A stretch of 64,000 nucleotides of DNA from Lepraria neglecta (taxonomy: Eukaryota; Ascomycota; Lecanoromycetes; Lecanorales; Stereocaulaceae): positions 4,588,001 to 4,652,000 of the forward strand of contig CM065648.1 in NCBI GenBank assembly GCA_033220425.1, in the 5' to 3' direction. Position numbers and translations under genes: made by a program. A model generated the notes under the pieces. It had not been told where the DNA came from. It saw only the letters and a list, made by a program, of their open reading frames with translations, and made no database searches. This document shows, in pieces, positions 35,001 to 45,439 of this stretch (position 1 is its first letter; every line of letters begins with the position of its first letter).

Positions 35001-37821
35001 ATGTCTTCAGGTTTGTATACCTCATACCTTACATAGACATATATACGGACACTAAAATTGTTAATAGTTAACCGGCACCATTATCAGCCATCAATCACCC
35101 GAATACCCTCATTGCTTTGCCTTCTCCTCGCAACCCTGGGCCTCATAGCGTTCGTGGAATACGCATGTCGACACCTGCCCGCGCGCAATGCAAATGGCAT
35201 CGTTGCAACCTTGCAGAAAAAAGCATCGGCAGATGTCAGTGCTATCATAGAGGCTAGGCTTGTCAGAAGGCAAAATGGTACTGGAGTAACAGCACCGCCA
35301 CCAGGCAACTTTCTTCCCGTTGATGGAGCAGATGCCGCATCAAGCCCTAACCCACCAGATTTCCTACCTGTAGCCGCTACAACGTCAATCACTTTGGCCG
35401 CCAATCCATCGGATTTCCTACCTGTAGCCGCTGCAACGTCAACCACTTTGGCCCCCAATCCATCGGATTTCCTACCTGTAGCTGCTGCAACGTCAACCAC
35501 TTTGGCCCCCACTCCATCGGATTTCCTACCTGTAGCCGCTGCAACGTCAACCACTTTGGCCCCAAATCCATCGGATTTCCTACCTGTAGCTACTGTGTCT
35601 GCCTCGCTTGCAACATCAGCCTTCATTCCCGTTGACCCCCTGACCTCAAGCTCGACCACCTCTGCACCAGCTACACCCGTCTTTCTGCCCGTCGGTGACA
35701 GTAGTAGCACAACACCTACGTATGTCCTTCTTTTCACTGTTGACCACGTCCACCTTACCCTTGCCAAAGAATTTGCGTTCTGATCTTCAATACTGATACT
35801 GCCAATCTCTATTAGTACAGTCCCTACAACGGAAATCACTGTTGGAGCTCCTGCTCCCACTAACTTTCTGCCGGTGGACAATTCGGTAACTCCTGCAACA
35901 TCTGTAGGCCCGATCACACAGGCAATCCTGCCAGGTACTTCAACTTCGTCGACAGCCAATTCGACATTTTCATCCATCACAGGCTTAGCCAATGGAGTAC
36001 CATACACTATTGGAGCTGATGGCTTGGTATTTATCGACGGAGAGATATTCAATACGGCCTCTCCCACAACTGCTACGCTATTTGATGGCCAGGAGCTCGT
36101 AGTCGGACCGACCGGAGCTGTCTCCATTCAGGACCTATCGCCTGTGGATCCTAGAAAACCTAAAATCGGCGTCACCGCTCGAGACTATGTCGTCGGCGCT
36201 TTCATTCCAACCATCCTCGCAGTTCTCTTCAGCATCCCCTGGCACCTCTTACACTCCGCCATCAAGGAGATAGAACCTTTCTATCAGCTCCACAACGCAG
36301 ACGGTGTCTCCGCCGACAACTCGCTTACGCTGGACTATAGAGCTTCTGTCAACGTTGTGGCCACCTTTACAGCCATGCGAAAGAGACATTACCTCGTATG
36401 GTGGTCCGGGATCGTATCGCTAATTATCTTGCTCCTTCCGCCTCTTGCATCGGAGACGGTGTTCATCGGGTTCGTTGGTCAAGGGAGATGTACGGCTACA
36501 TCAGGCAGAGACGCCTGCATTCCCGAACTGAGTGTATTCCCCGTCGCTGCGAGGGTGGTACAGGGAATCTTGGCATTTGTCGCACTTATGACGTTTGCAC
36601 TAGCAATTGCAGTCTTGCAGAGGAAAAGCGGCGTCTACGCTAATCCACTGAGCATCGCTGGCTTAGCTAGCCTCTTCCAGGACCAACGTCTCATCGAGGA
36701 TTTCCGTCGACTCAATCCGTATGCAACACCGAAGGAACTCCGTAACTCCCTCCGAGGTAATCGCTATCGAGTCGGAACATACAGCGAAGTCGACGGAAGC
36801 ACCTCCTACGGTTTGACTCTGGTTCATACCAATGCTCTACCCATGGAGGAACATAGCCGCACATCGTCCATGGGAGGAAAGAAGTACGCATCCGTAGCTG
36901 TGAGCGCCGTCGATGAACAATCGGCTCCTGTCCGAAAGAAGCCTAGCTCAAGCCCATGGATTCATCCAGCTATCGTTGTAGCTTTTTCGCTGTTCGTCCT
37001 CGGACTCGAAGCACTAATCATCTACTACAATCGAGTGGGCGGCGACACGGGCTTTGAGAGATTTATGGACAGTGAAGCTTTTGGTGTCAGCTTTCTGTTT
37101 ACAGCCATCGGCGTCATACTCAAAATGTATTGGCATTCCTTAGATGATGGTAAGTTATTCCCTCTCTTGCATCAGCCCTTCATCGAAGAGAAAGGACGCC
37201 TTTCTCACGCCAAATATCACAGAGATACGCACCATGGAACCATATCGGCAGCTTTTACACGGCGACGCCAAAGCCAGCGACAGCATCCTTCTAGCCCCTT
37301 GTTCAAACCCATTCACTGGCTTCTTCCACTCCATCAGCCATGGCCATTTCTTCAACGCATACACCAGCCTAGTCGCCATCCTGTGTGAACCCCTGATCGT
37401 CGCCCTAGCCAACATTCCATTCAAGCCCGGCACGGCATATCAAGCTTACATGGTCGCTACCTGGATCTCCGTTGCCGTCTTAGGCATGATGCTCGTGGGC
37501 ATCGTCTGGTTCCTATGTAGGAAGAAGACGCCAGGTATGATACGCAGACCAGACACCATCGCTGCTGTGCTTTTGTCCCTGTGTGGTAGCCATATGCTTG
37601 GTGAGTTCATGGGTATGGCTCAGATGGATAAGCGTACGAGGGATGGTATTGTTAAGAGGTGCGAGAGGAGATATGCGATGGGCCGGTCGGTTGGTGTGGA
37701 TGGCGTGGAGAGGGAGGTTGTGGATGAGGATATATTTGTTGGTCAACAAGAGCCGCCTAGGATGAGGTTTGTGACGACTCATGGTCACACTGTGTTTGGG
37801 GGTTTGTTGGCTGATACCTAA
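35001..37821 (+). CDS. DUF3433 multi-TM protein with FLPV tandem repeats
   Basis: Four exons, 35001-35010, 35068-35719, 35816-37149 and 37223-37821, encode 864 aa. The first coding exon is 10 nt (Met-Ser-Ser plus one base). A signal-anchor segment (about residues 17-37) is followed by a Ser/Thr/Pro-rich extracellular-type region carrying an 18-residue repeat. Seven further hydrophobic segments follow, including YVVGAFIPTILAVLFSIPWH and a C-terminal pair. This is the usual DUF3433 layout of Pezizomycotina; the function is unknown, presumably plasma-membrane or wall-associated. Frame and phase are consistent throughout. Confidence 0.85.
35345..35600 (+). repeat. 54-bp tandem repeat coding for NPSDFLPVAAATSTTLAP
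   Basis: About five head-to-tail 54-bp units inside the DUF3433 gene. The middle three are nearly identical in DNA, and the outer two are diverged (TTSIT, TVSAS variants). The period is a multiple of three, so unit gain or loss keeps the frame. The FLPV tetrapeptide also recurs outside the array. Confidence 0.9.
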
Positions 37822-38625
37822 TTTATAGTACTGTGATTGAGTATTTGTATAGCGAGTTGGCTTGTTCGTCTGCTTCTACATTGATTGAGAATCGTTTGCC
37901 ACCTATTCGTGCCTCAACATCGTAATTATCATACATTGACCGAGATCACCTGCCTTTCACACGTGGATCAGCAGCGTGACTGCCGCCATCATTCCACTGC
38001 CTTCATGTATTGCGTCGCTTATCGCCTCCCTCATTTCCCACGGCAGCGAGACTCCTTGCACTGCCTTTGCTGCCTTTGATATGTCCGGTCACTCTTACCA
38101 CTGTAATCTCCGGAATCGATGTCTCTGGGAATCATTTCCGGTGTTGAGATCTCTCTGAAGCCTCGTCTAATCTCCGGGAACATAAAAATATATATCATGA
38201 CTTCACAAGACACGCTCTCATACGTCAATGCCCGGTTTACCCCGCGCTTTGCCTTCATAGAAAGAGTGTTATAGACAGGATATGCCTGTAATCTCTAACT
38301 GGATAGTATAGTGCCGAGTAGTACCGGCAGCATGTTTTGAGCTAGAGGAGATGAGGCTGTAGGTAAACATATCACGACGCGGGTTCATTTTCTATAAGTT
38401 CTCTCACTTCCCCGTAGAAAATATTTTCTGCATCTAACGTTCACATGCTTCAACACTCACATTTTCTCACTATCCCCCAGCTCAACTGTTTTTGTACCGT
38501 TACCATTTCCTGCTCAGAACTCTGCGGGAACCACCATTGCACGCTCAATCGAAACTTCAAACGTGTCAAACACAGCTCTGGAAGAACCTCTTCTGGCAAC
38601 TACCGGGCTTTCTGGGAGCCCAAAC
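37822..38625. other. Intergenic region
   Basis: About 800 bp with no gene recognised. The exon-1 frame of the next gene is open well upstream of its first ATG (38626), so an upstream 5' exon of that gene may lie here. Confidence 0.35.
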
Positions 38626-40130
38626 ATGACCAAAGCTGGCTCGACAGTAGCTGAGAACACGCCAAAGCCCACTGCGCGAAAGCGAAAGGCCAGCCAATCC
38701 GTTACAAAGCCGAGGACCAAGAAGCCGAGGAAGGCCAAGGTAGAAGCTACCACCGAGACAATAGAGGCAGATCCCACGGTCATTGGGCATGGAGCTTACT
38801 CCACTCGCGCGCGAAAGTTCGTCTACAAGCAGAATTCCTCAGTCTTCGTTGGCAAGTCTGTCCCGAAGACTCCAGAAACTATGGAGTATTTTGAAAAGCA
38901 GAAGAAGAAGATAATAGAGGAAGAATCTTACCATCAGATCACTGAGGGGAGTGTCATCGTTAAGACCACGGATGGCTACGGTCTTGTGATGATGGTCAAG
39001 GGTGGAATGTACACCAACAGGCCTGGCGAGGAGAAGCAGTTGCGCGAGAGGTGCGAGGCTGCTTTCAAGGCCTTCACAAAAGCCTATCCCCCGGAGACTC
39101 CTGAGAAGACCGACAATCGGCATGTAATCGCCTTGGAGAATGAAAGGAAAGAGTGGACGAAGAGGGGCCTCCCTTGGGGCCGTCTGGTATATTTCATTCC
39201 AGTCCCAATGTAGAACAAAGCTGACCAACGCAAGCACTTGACACCATGGCATGAGAGCGGCCATCCCAAGGAGCCGCTGACACTCTCACGCAATGCCAGT
39301 AAGATCAATGCCACCCAAATGGACACACTCAAGGCCTTCATGCGAGACACGGCGTGGGAGCACGACCAGGGCAGCAATTGGCTCAGGGTCTTGGACGAAG
39401 AGGCATGGAGGCGCATGAATAAATGGTATCAGGACCTCCAGGAAGCAGGCAAATTCGAGCATTTATACCAAGGGCCAAACGGCTGCTACTCCGCGCTCGT
39501 CCCCATCGCCAATCTCGCGGTGCAACCGCATAGGGACCCCAAAGACGCACGTGGCAGCTGGACTCAAACAAATGCATGGGGTGACTACGAAGGAGCGTGG
39601 ATTGTGTTCCCGCAGCTGAAGCTCATGATATTCCAGGAGCCGGCGACATCGTGTGGTGCAGGAGCTACTATCTCGAGCACTGGGTAACGCCGATTCTCAA
39701 GGGGCAACGTTTCTGCAACACGCGTTTCAACAAGGAGGACGTGGTGAACCCAAAGCCGCAGATTTATGTGTGTCCAGTCCCCGAGTGCAGCAATACGGTG
39801 GGGGTTGTGAGCTCGCTCAGAAGCCACATTGGGAAGTACCACTTCAAACTTTCAGATGCGGAAGTCGAGCAGATCACCAGTGGCATGGCTGATGGTGGTG
39901 TTTTTGATGAAAAAGAGGCGCGGTCGGTTGCTCGTATGTTGGCGACGAGAACTAATTTGCAGGATAAGAAAAAGCGAGAGCGGGAAGAGAAAGCCAAGCT
40001 AGGGAAGACAGGGAAGCTAGGGAAGAAAGGGAAGCAGGTGAAAAAAAGGGAAGCAAGAGCAATAAGCATGTCTGATGAGACCTCTTTTGGTGTGATCGAA
40101 ATGGAGAAGCGTAAAAGCCTTATGTTTTAG
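38626..40130 (+). pseudogene. 2OG-oxygenase-like plus C2H2 zinc-finger gene, one-base frameshift
   Basis: Exon 1 38626-39186 is Lys/Pro-rich, then globular. A 48-nt intron (39187-39234, GTATAT donor) leads to HLTPWHESGHPKEPLTLSRN. The frame then runs through NLAVQPHRDPKDARG (H-x-D) and GAWIVFPQLKLMIFQEP. It must shift within 39638-39644, where one G seems missing, to continue as GDIVWCRSYYLEHWVTPILK (distal His). H-x-D...H fits the double-stranded beta-helix of Fe(II)/2-oxoglutarate oxygenases, though the family was not identified. The C terminus has a C-x4-C...H-x4-H finger (CPVPECSNTV...HIGKYH) and a Lys-rich tail. Confidence 0.6.
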
Positions 40131-40381
40131 CAATCAGGAGTGGAACTGAGTGTATTGACGATACTGCCTTAGAGGAATGGATGCTTGTCTACTGTCGATA
40201 AATGAACTTGAATTCTTGATGATAGGAGAGTTCCAATAGGCCTGACATTAGTGGTGGTAGGAGTACTCTGTGTAGTAAATCTAGAATTTCTGGAAGGCTC
40301 GGATATTTTCCGAAGGGTTTCCGAGATTCGGAAATCTCAGTCTATTCCTCCAATTGTTTTGAGCCAACAATTCTACATGCT

Positions 40382-41640
40382 ATGCACAGAATTGCCAACA
40401 ATCTTCGCCTCTATGGTCGTCATACGCGGCCGAACTGCTTCCCAGCTGGATGGCCGACCAGTTCCTCGCAATATCGACGTTACAGCACCCCTCCCATACT
40501 AAACCGATCGGACGATGTTACCAACGTGAGGGTGAAGACTGGCACTACCGGCTATGTATCCTTGACGTATATTCTCGCTGCCAGAAGTCCTCCTTGAGTT
40601 GTAAGCTAACGTCTGCTCCAGCATCCGCCACGCCTCACGTCCAGAAACCGCCAATCCTATCATCATTTACCTCAAACGTGGAATGCCCACATCCTACGGC
40701 TCTAGTATCGCCGAAAACATCTACAACCTCGCCACGAGCGCGAACGCAACTGTCGTCTACGTGGAGTACAGGCTTTCAAGAGCTTTCCCTTACCCTGTTC
40801 CGATCCATACTGTCGGTGAGCCTTGAACTCGCGACATAAGCACTTATGGCTGACGAACAATTCCAGGTTGTTCGCGCATACGACTGGGTGCAGGAGAACC
40901 TTGCTGGCAGTACAGCCAAGGCACATGATCAAATAGCACCCTCCAGGATTGGCGTATGCGGTGAACTGGTTGGAGGAAGCCTAGCCGGTATGCTGGCTTT
41001 GACGGAATGCCACAGTGCATCCCTAGGGATCAGTGCTGCGGCTCTTGGAAACCCAATCATTGATTGGACTGCGTTACATTCATCAGGAACAAGGCCGGAG
41101 TCGGAGATAACGGGTCGAATGAAGGTCACCAAAAAGAATCAAAAGTCCTTGGAGAAGAACCTATTGGCCATCGACTCTCTGGTGACATTACGGGAGGAGT
41201 ACTTCCCAAAAGCGGAAAAATACCACGATCCCTTCACCAGCCCTCTTCTCTTCTTCCGTACCCCGAGTTCCGAACTACCACTCGAACATACACCTCCTCA
41301 GCCCTCCGACGGCGACTCGAATCCAGAAAATGCAGTCCTAGAGCCTACCAAAACCCGTCGGTTTCTTCGCAAGTATCCACCCACATATTCGGACCTCATA
41401 CTTCCGCATATGAGAGTCAACGTGGGCAAAGAGAGCGTGCTTAGAGATCAAGGAATCGAGCTGGTTGATCTTATGCGCAGGAGCTTTGGTCGTTGGGAAG
41501 TAGATCGGTTTACACATCTGGGGAAGGACTATCCTCAGCGAGGATTTGAAGCTGTGGATAGGGAAGGACTCGGGTTGTGGGATGAGGAGGAGATACTGGA
41601 GATTGGTCATTGGTTTGGAGATGTTTTACGGAAGCCCTGA
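40382..41640 (+). CDS. Alpha/beta-hydrolase-fold protein, probably non-catalytic
   Basis: Three exons, 40382-40566, 40622-40811 and 40867-41640, encode about 382 aa. The fold is shown by NPIIIYLKRG, then TVVYVEYRLSRAFPYPVPIH, VVRAYDWVQENL and RIGVCGELVGGSLAGMLALT. The usual HGGG is replaced by LKRGMP, and the nucleophile elbow reads GELVG, with Leu where Ser is expected. The second intron needs a weak GTCGGT donor to keep frame; a nearby GTGAGC donor would shift it. The N terminus is basic and may be a targeting peptide. Confidence 0.65.
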
Positions 41641-41816
41641 TTGAAGCAAACATCGATGGACAGACCTCAAGATTGATGATGGCTCTCTTGGGGCAGTCTG
41701 GACAGAAGAGATCACTTCGTTTATCAAGAGCCCCAGATAATTGACTGCATACGTCACTTCAAGAAGTCGAAGTTGGTTGAACAGGCTACAGGAGCAAAAG
41801 TAAAAACAACGAATAT

Positions 41817-41900
41817 CGCGAGCTGGGAGATTCGAACTTCCCGATGCCTTTCGATACTGCAGCATTAAGTACAGCGCCTTAACCACTCGGCCAAGCCCAC
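41817..41900 (-). tRNA. tRNA-Leu(UAA)-like gene, possibly a pseudogene
   Basis: Read on the minus strand it has a 7-bp acceptor (two G-U pairs), the D-arm TGGCCGAGTGGTTAAGGC, a long variable arm and the T-arm GTTCGAATC. Its 84-nt length fits a class II tRNA. The anticodon region contains CTTAAT (UAA, Leu), but the stem CTGTA/TGCAG leaves an 8-nt loop instead of 7, and the T-stem has one mismatch. This suggests decay. Confidence 0.5.
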
Positions 41901-42124
41901 TGTTTCTCAGGTTGGTGTTATCTGGCTTATGAGTAAGGCAATATTAGAACAGTTCGAAGGCTTGGCACATATTTCACATGGACCTTGAAACAACGACCCG
42001 AGAACTTGGCAGCTAAGGAGGTCTGTCCTCTCGCATGGCACTCGCAAGAGATTGAGGATGCCATGGGTGCAAATTTAAGCAGATAACGAGCTAGTATGTC
42101 TCCTCGAGCAAAAAAATTGGACAT

Positions 42125-42205
42125 TGTGAGTTGTCAGATTCGAACTGACGCATCAGAAGATACTGGATCCCGAAACCAGCGCCTTTGACACTTGGTCAAG
42201 CTTGC
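42125..42205 (-). pseudogene. Decayed tRNA-Leu-like sequence
   Basis: Shares GGCGCTG, CAGTATC and GATGC blocks with the copy at 41817-41900 and keeps a perfect 5-bp T-stem around TTCGAAT. The acceptor pairs at only 4 of 7 positions. The D-arm carries G-to-A changes (TGACCAAGTG instead of TGGCCGAGTG), and the anticodon loop TTCGGGA fits no class II tRNA. Confidence 0.45.
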
Positions 42206-42347
42206 TTTTTTGCTTGGATTGATTTCTTTCTTTCTATGACTCATGGGTGAAGAAATCATTGAAGCCCTGGCATTCCCTTGAACCACCAATCCACCAATAA
42301 CAGCCAACGGTTAAATTCAAGTCTTCGCCTCTAATTCCTCTGACTGC

Positions 42348-42774
42348 CTAGAGCTCTATGGACCGTGTTCGAACGATGGTGGCCCTGATTCTCTCAATAT
42401 CGCCCGGGTGTGACCTGTATACTGAACTCATCGCATAGAGTCTCCTAGCTTCCTGATTAGCAATCGTCGAGCCTCGTCTTGAAAAATTTCCGACAAACTC
42501 ACCACAACGTCCAACCATTCTGAACCTGGAATGGCGGATGAGACAACATCCCCGCGATATCTCCGATCAGGTGATCAACGACAAAGTCTCCGTCGGAAGT
42601 AATGGAATAACTGTAGGTGTGAAGGAGGTGATGTGTGGGTGGGATAGCGACGATGTGACGGTCAGAAAGGGGAAGACCGTCGTGGCTGGGGTTGGCGGGG
42701 TGGCTGCGTGTCCAGGGGCGAATCGACAATCTGTCGTAGCGACGCCGTTCGAGGAGCAGGATTCTGGCTTCCAT
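42348..42774 (-). CDS. Array gene copy H (intact), unknown family
   Basis: Exons 42774-42503 and 42444-42348 encode 122 aa. It starts MEARILLLERR, has SDRHIVAIPP at the SDAQI position, and ends exon 1 with NGWTLW. The intron splits the last Trp codon (TG|G), and exon 2 encodes RLYAMSSVYRS...ATIVRTRS. It has a canonical GTGAGT donor and TAG acceptor, and no lesions. No signal peptide, TM segment or known domain. It is the most downstream copy of the array. Confidence 0.7.
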
Positions 42775-43164
42775 GTTTGGATGCTTCTGGAGGTGAGATG
42801 GTGGTAGAGAACGTATGCTAATCAGAGAAGAAGAGCGGAGCATACTTTATTGTCAAGAGGGACAAAAAGACGGCAGCAGTAGGGCATGTGCATCAACGGA
42901 TCATACGAGGAGTGGCTGAGTGCATCTAACAAAGGAGCCAGAAGATAATATGGTGGCAGCATCTGCATGCTCCGCATGATATTTGCTGGAAGACTACATC
43001 ACTGAGGAAAAATTTCTCGGAGTATGCTCGCCACCTCATCTCTGCTCATGTTCGCGTCTTTGCACAGAAGTCCATGGATTACGCTCGCGTTCTCTTAGAT
43101 GTTCAGTTGTGTTGCTTTGCCCTTCGGGTCTGCCTTTGCGGATTTGCCTTTCGCGTTTGTCTCC

Positions 43165-43632
43165 TTAGGCTTGCCCTTCCCACGCAGGATTTCGATATCG
43201 AATAGCGATGACCATGACCTTTTCACGGTATTTACTCCTGTCGCGCTCAATCATTCCGACCTCTTCCAAGCGCCTCAATGGAAAATGAACTCATGGCAAT
43301 CGCGAAGGGGTTCATGAGAGAGCTTACCACTCTGACCAGAAATCATCGTCAGCGCGGGATGGATTTTCGTTTCCCAGAAATCCAGTCAAGTAGTCTATGA
43401 GGCCATCCCTTCTTGCTCCTGTGGAGTCGGCATGGTTATAGATTGCGGGAGACGTCCTTGTACCGGACACTAAAGCAGGATCCCATTGGAGGAGGGGAAT
43501 TGGTGTTGGTGGGAGTTGACGTTCCGATATCCCGATGCCCAATGAACCAGGCCCACTCAGGACTTTCCAGTCATAACTTGAGTCCTTCTCGGGTTGATAA
43601 CGCCCTCCGAGGCGTAGGAGCCTTCTATCCAT
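43165..43632 (-). CDS. Array gene copy A (intact), unknown family
   Basis: Exons 43632-43328 and 43273-43165 encode 137 aa (MDRRLLRLGGRY...DDFWSEW | RLEEVGMIERDRSKYREKVM, ending VIAIRYRNPAWEGQA). An upstream in-frame ATG at 43644 would add four residues; 43632 is chosen because it aligns with MEGRLLRL in the paralogs. The 54-nt GT-AG intron splits the Trp codon in phase 2 as in the other copies. No known domain. Confidence 0.7.
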
Positions 43633-44303
43633 GATCTGAGCCATCGCGAATATGTTGTAGATGAACGCTTCTGATAGTCAAGTGAGAAACTTGAAAACCT
43701 TGCCTTTTATATCTGATCTTACTGGGCATCAGCAGTTACTTATCATTCATTTTCTTGCAAGGCAATTTACCTATGTTCGGGTAGATGGCTCATGGGTGAC
43801 AGTACATCCCGGGAAGAGCATTTCAACATTGACAAATCTCAACTCAAACATCTCATTAATTTCTGCGTTACCGGCTTCCTCTGATCAGAAACACGGAGCT
43901 CTCCGAGTCCAAAGCATGAGTGCGAACCATACGTACCTTGAGCGATGAGTTTTGATCTAGAGAGAACATTAGCTTGCAGAGCTCCATTCTGGCTTTTTGT
44001 GTCACACGAAAATATGTCTCAATATCTAAAACGCTACCAGAAAGGAAAGGGAAGACAGCAGCCGCGTGAGTGCATGAATTCATTACACTGTGACTAATTA
44101 AATGCTAAAGAGCACATTCTAGGTGCTAGTAGGATTGCAAGAATTTGCGGTGACATCAATGCATGTTCATGCTCCATGGCCCTTAAGCTTGGTTACTGGA
44201 CATGGAATGTGATCCAAGCATTTCGAACCATGTGATTCAACACTCGGATTATTTCCCCTTAATTCTCGTTTGGTTCCCTACGCTCAGGATATAGTCCAGA
44301 GCT
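43633..44303. other. Spacer between array copies A and B
   Basis: About 670 bp upstream of copy A and downstream of copy B. No further copy or other ORF is supported here. Confidence 0.4.
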
Positions 44304-44689
44304 CTAGAGGTATCTAATAACCAGGACAGGAACCGTCTCGATACCGTCGCCATCTGTGTCTTCGATCTTCCCAACCGAGTAGATGACCCTAGACATGGTA
44401 CCTACATTAGCCTAGAAAGCATGCTGCTAAGACGCAAAGGTACCTACCACTCCTTCCACTTTCTAGTATGATCCTGGAATCTTCCCTCGCGTACGACTGC
44501 GTTCACAAAGTCCACTACGGATTTGTCAGACTGGGCAAGAGATTTTGGTAGGTTTGACATGATCTCGGCGTGTTCGGAGCTGGGGGCTTCGTATCAAAGG
44601 GTTGCTGGGTGGTGGGATATACGCCATGAATTCAATGACTTGTTGTCGTACAAGTTGTTCCGCTCAAGGATGAGGAGTTGTCCGTCCAT
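44304..44689 (-). pseudogene. Array gene copy B, single nonsense mutation
   Basis: Exons 44689-44448 and 44388-44304. It starts MDGQLLILERNN (ATG 44695 is also in frame) with WRISHHPATL. The next codon is TGA, where paralogs have the Gly of SLG (GGN). The frame stays open afterwards (YEAPSSEHAEIMSN to KWKEW) and joins exon 2 (VIYSVGKIEDTDGDGIETVP, ending VLVIRYL) through a GTAGGT donor. One substitution is the only lesion. Confidence 0.7.
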
Positions 44690-44877
44690 TTCCATCTTTA
44701 AGGATGCTGAGGGTGGTTAGCCAGTCACGAGCGAAGATGTTGACGAAGCTAAGTACTTTGACTGGGGTCAGAGGGTTGTTGTGTTGATGAAAGTGATCTT
44801 TGTGTTTGATGAGAGTGAGATTTGGAGATGTGCTGGAGAGGAGAAAGAAAGATGGAGGATGGATGCTGGAAATTTCC

Positions 44878-45325
44878 CTAGGACTGGCGGTATCTCACGA
44901 TGATGACTATGACTGTCACAAGCCATTCGCTATCGATCTTGTCACCCTCGATAAAGCCAATCTCTCCGATAGCATGCAAGCGCCTGAACATCGTAATCAG
45001 CACTCACCCAATGACGATCCCATGAATTGACAACCATGGTGTACACTCGCTTGGCGACCCCCCGAAATGGGCACAATACCGGTTATGGATTAATTTGCAA
45101 GGGTACATACCAATCAGTCCAAGTACCACCATCATCCTTGAAGCAAGCATCTGCCAGGAGCTGAGTGAGGAAGGTCATGAGAGAGTCCGGCGTCGTATCG
45201 TGATCGAGTAGGGACTTTGGGTTCTTGGGAATCTGAGCCTCAGATACAGCGACCCCTTTGAGATCGTTTGTGACGCGCCATTCGTGATCGACTCCGCGCT
45301 CGAGGCGGAGGAGTCGTCCTTCCAT
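44878..45325 (-). CDS. Array gene copy C (intact), unknown family
   Basis: Exons 45325-45111 and 44983-44878 encode 106 aa: MEGRLLRLERG, WRVTNDLKG, SEAQIPKNPKSLL, TFLTQLLADACF, GGTWTDW | RLHAIGEIGFIEGDKIDSEW, ending VIVIIVRYRQS. This is the cleanest family representative. The intron (127 nt) is about twice as long as in the other copies. No known domain, signal peptide or TM segment; probably cytosolic. Confidence 0.72.
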
Positions 45326-45439
45326 GGCGAAGGGGATTGGATCGATGTTGGAAGGAGTGTAGATTGGTGATGGTGATGGTAGGAGTGTAGACTCGCATGC
45401 AATCCGACAGCTCTTGGTACCTTCTAGCCTGCAAATTTC

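Larger units (their letters stand above)
41641..42347. other. Intergenic region with tRNA-derived sequences
   Basis: About 700 bp between the hydrolase-like gene and the paralog array. It holds only the two tRNA-like sequences described separately. Confidence 0.5.

Noticed and set aside
35084-36127. 347-aa ORF on the minus strand
   Set aside because: It is the antisense shadow of the DUF3433 gene repeat region; its repeats mirror the 54-bp coding unit.
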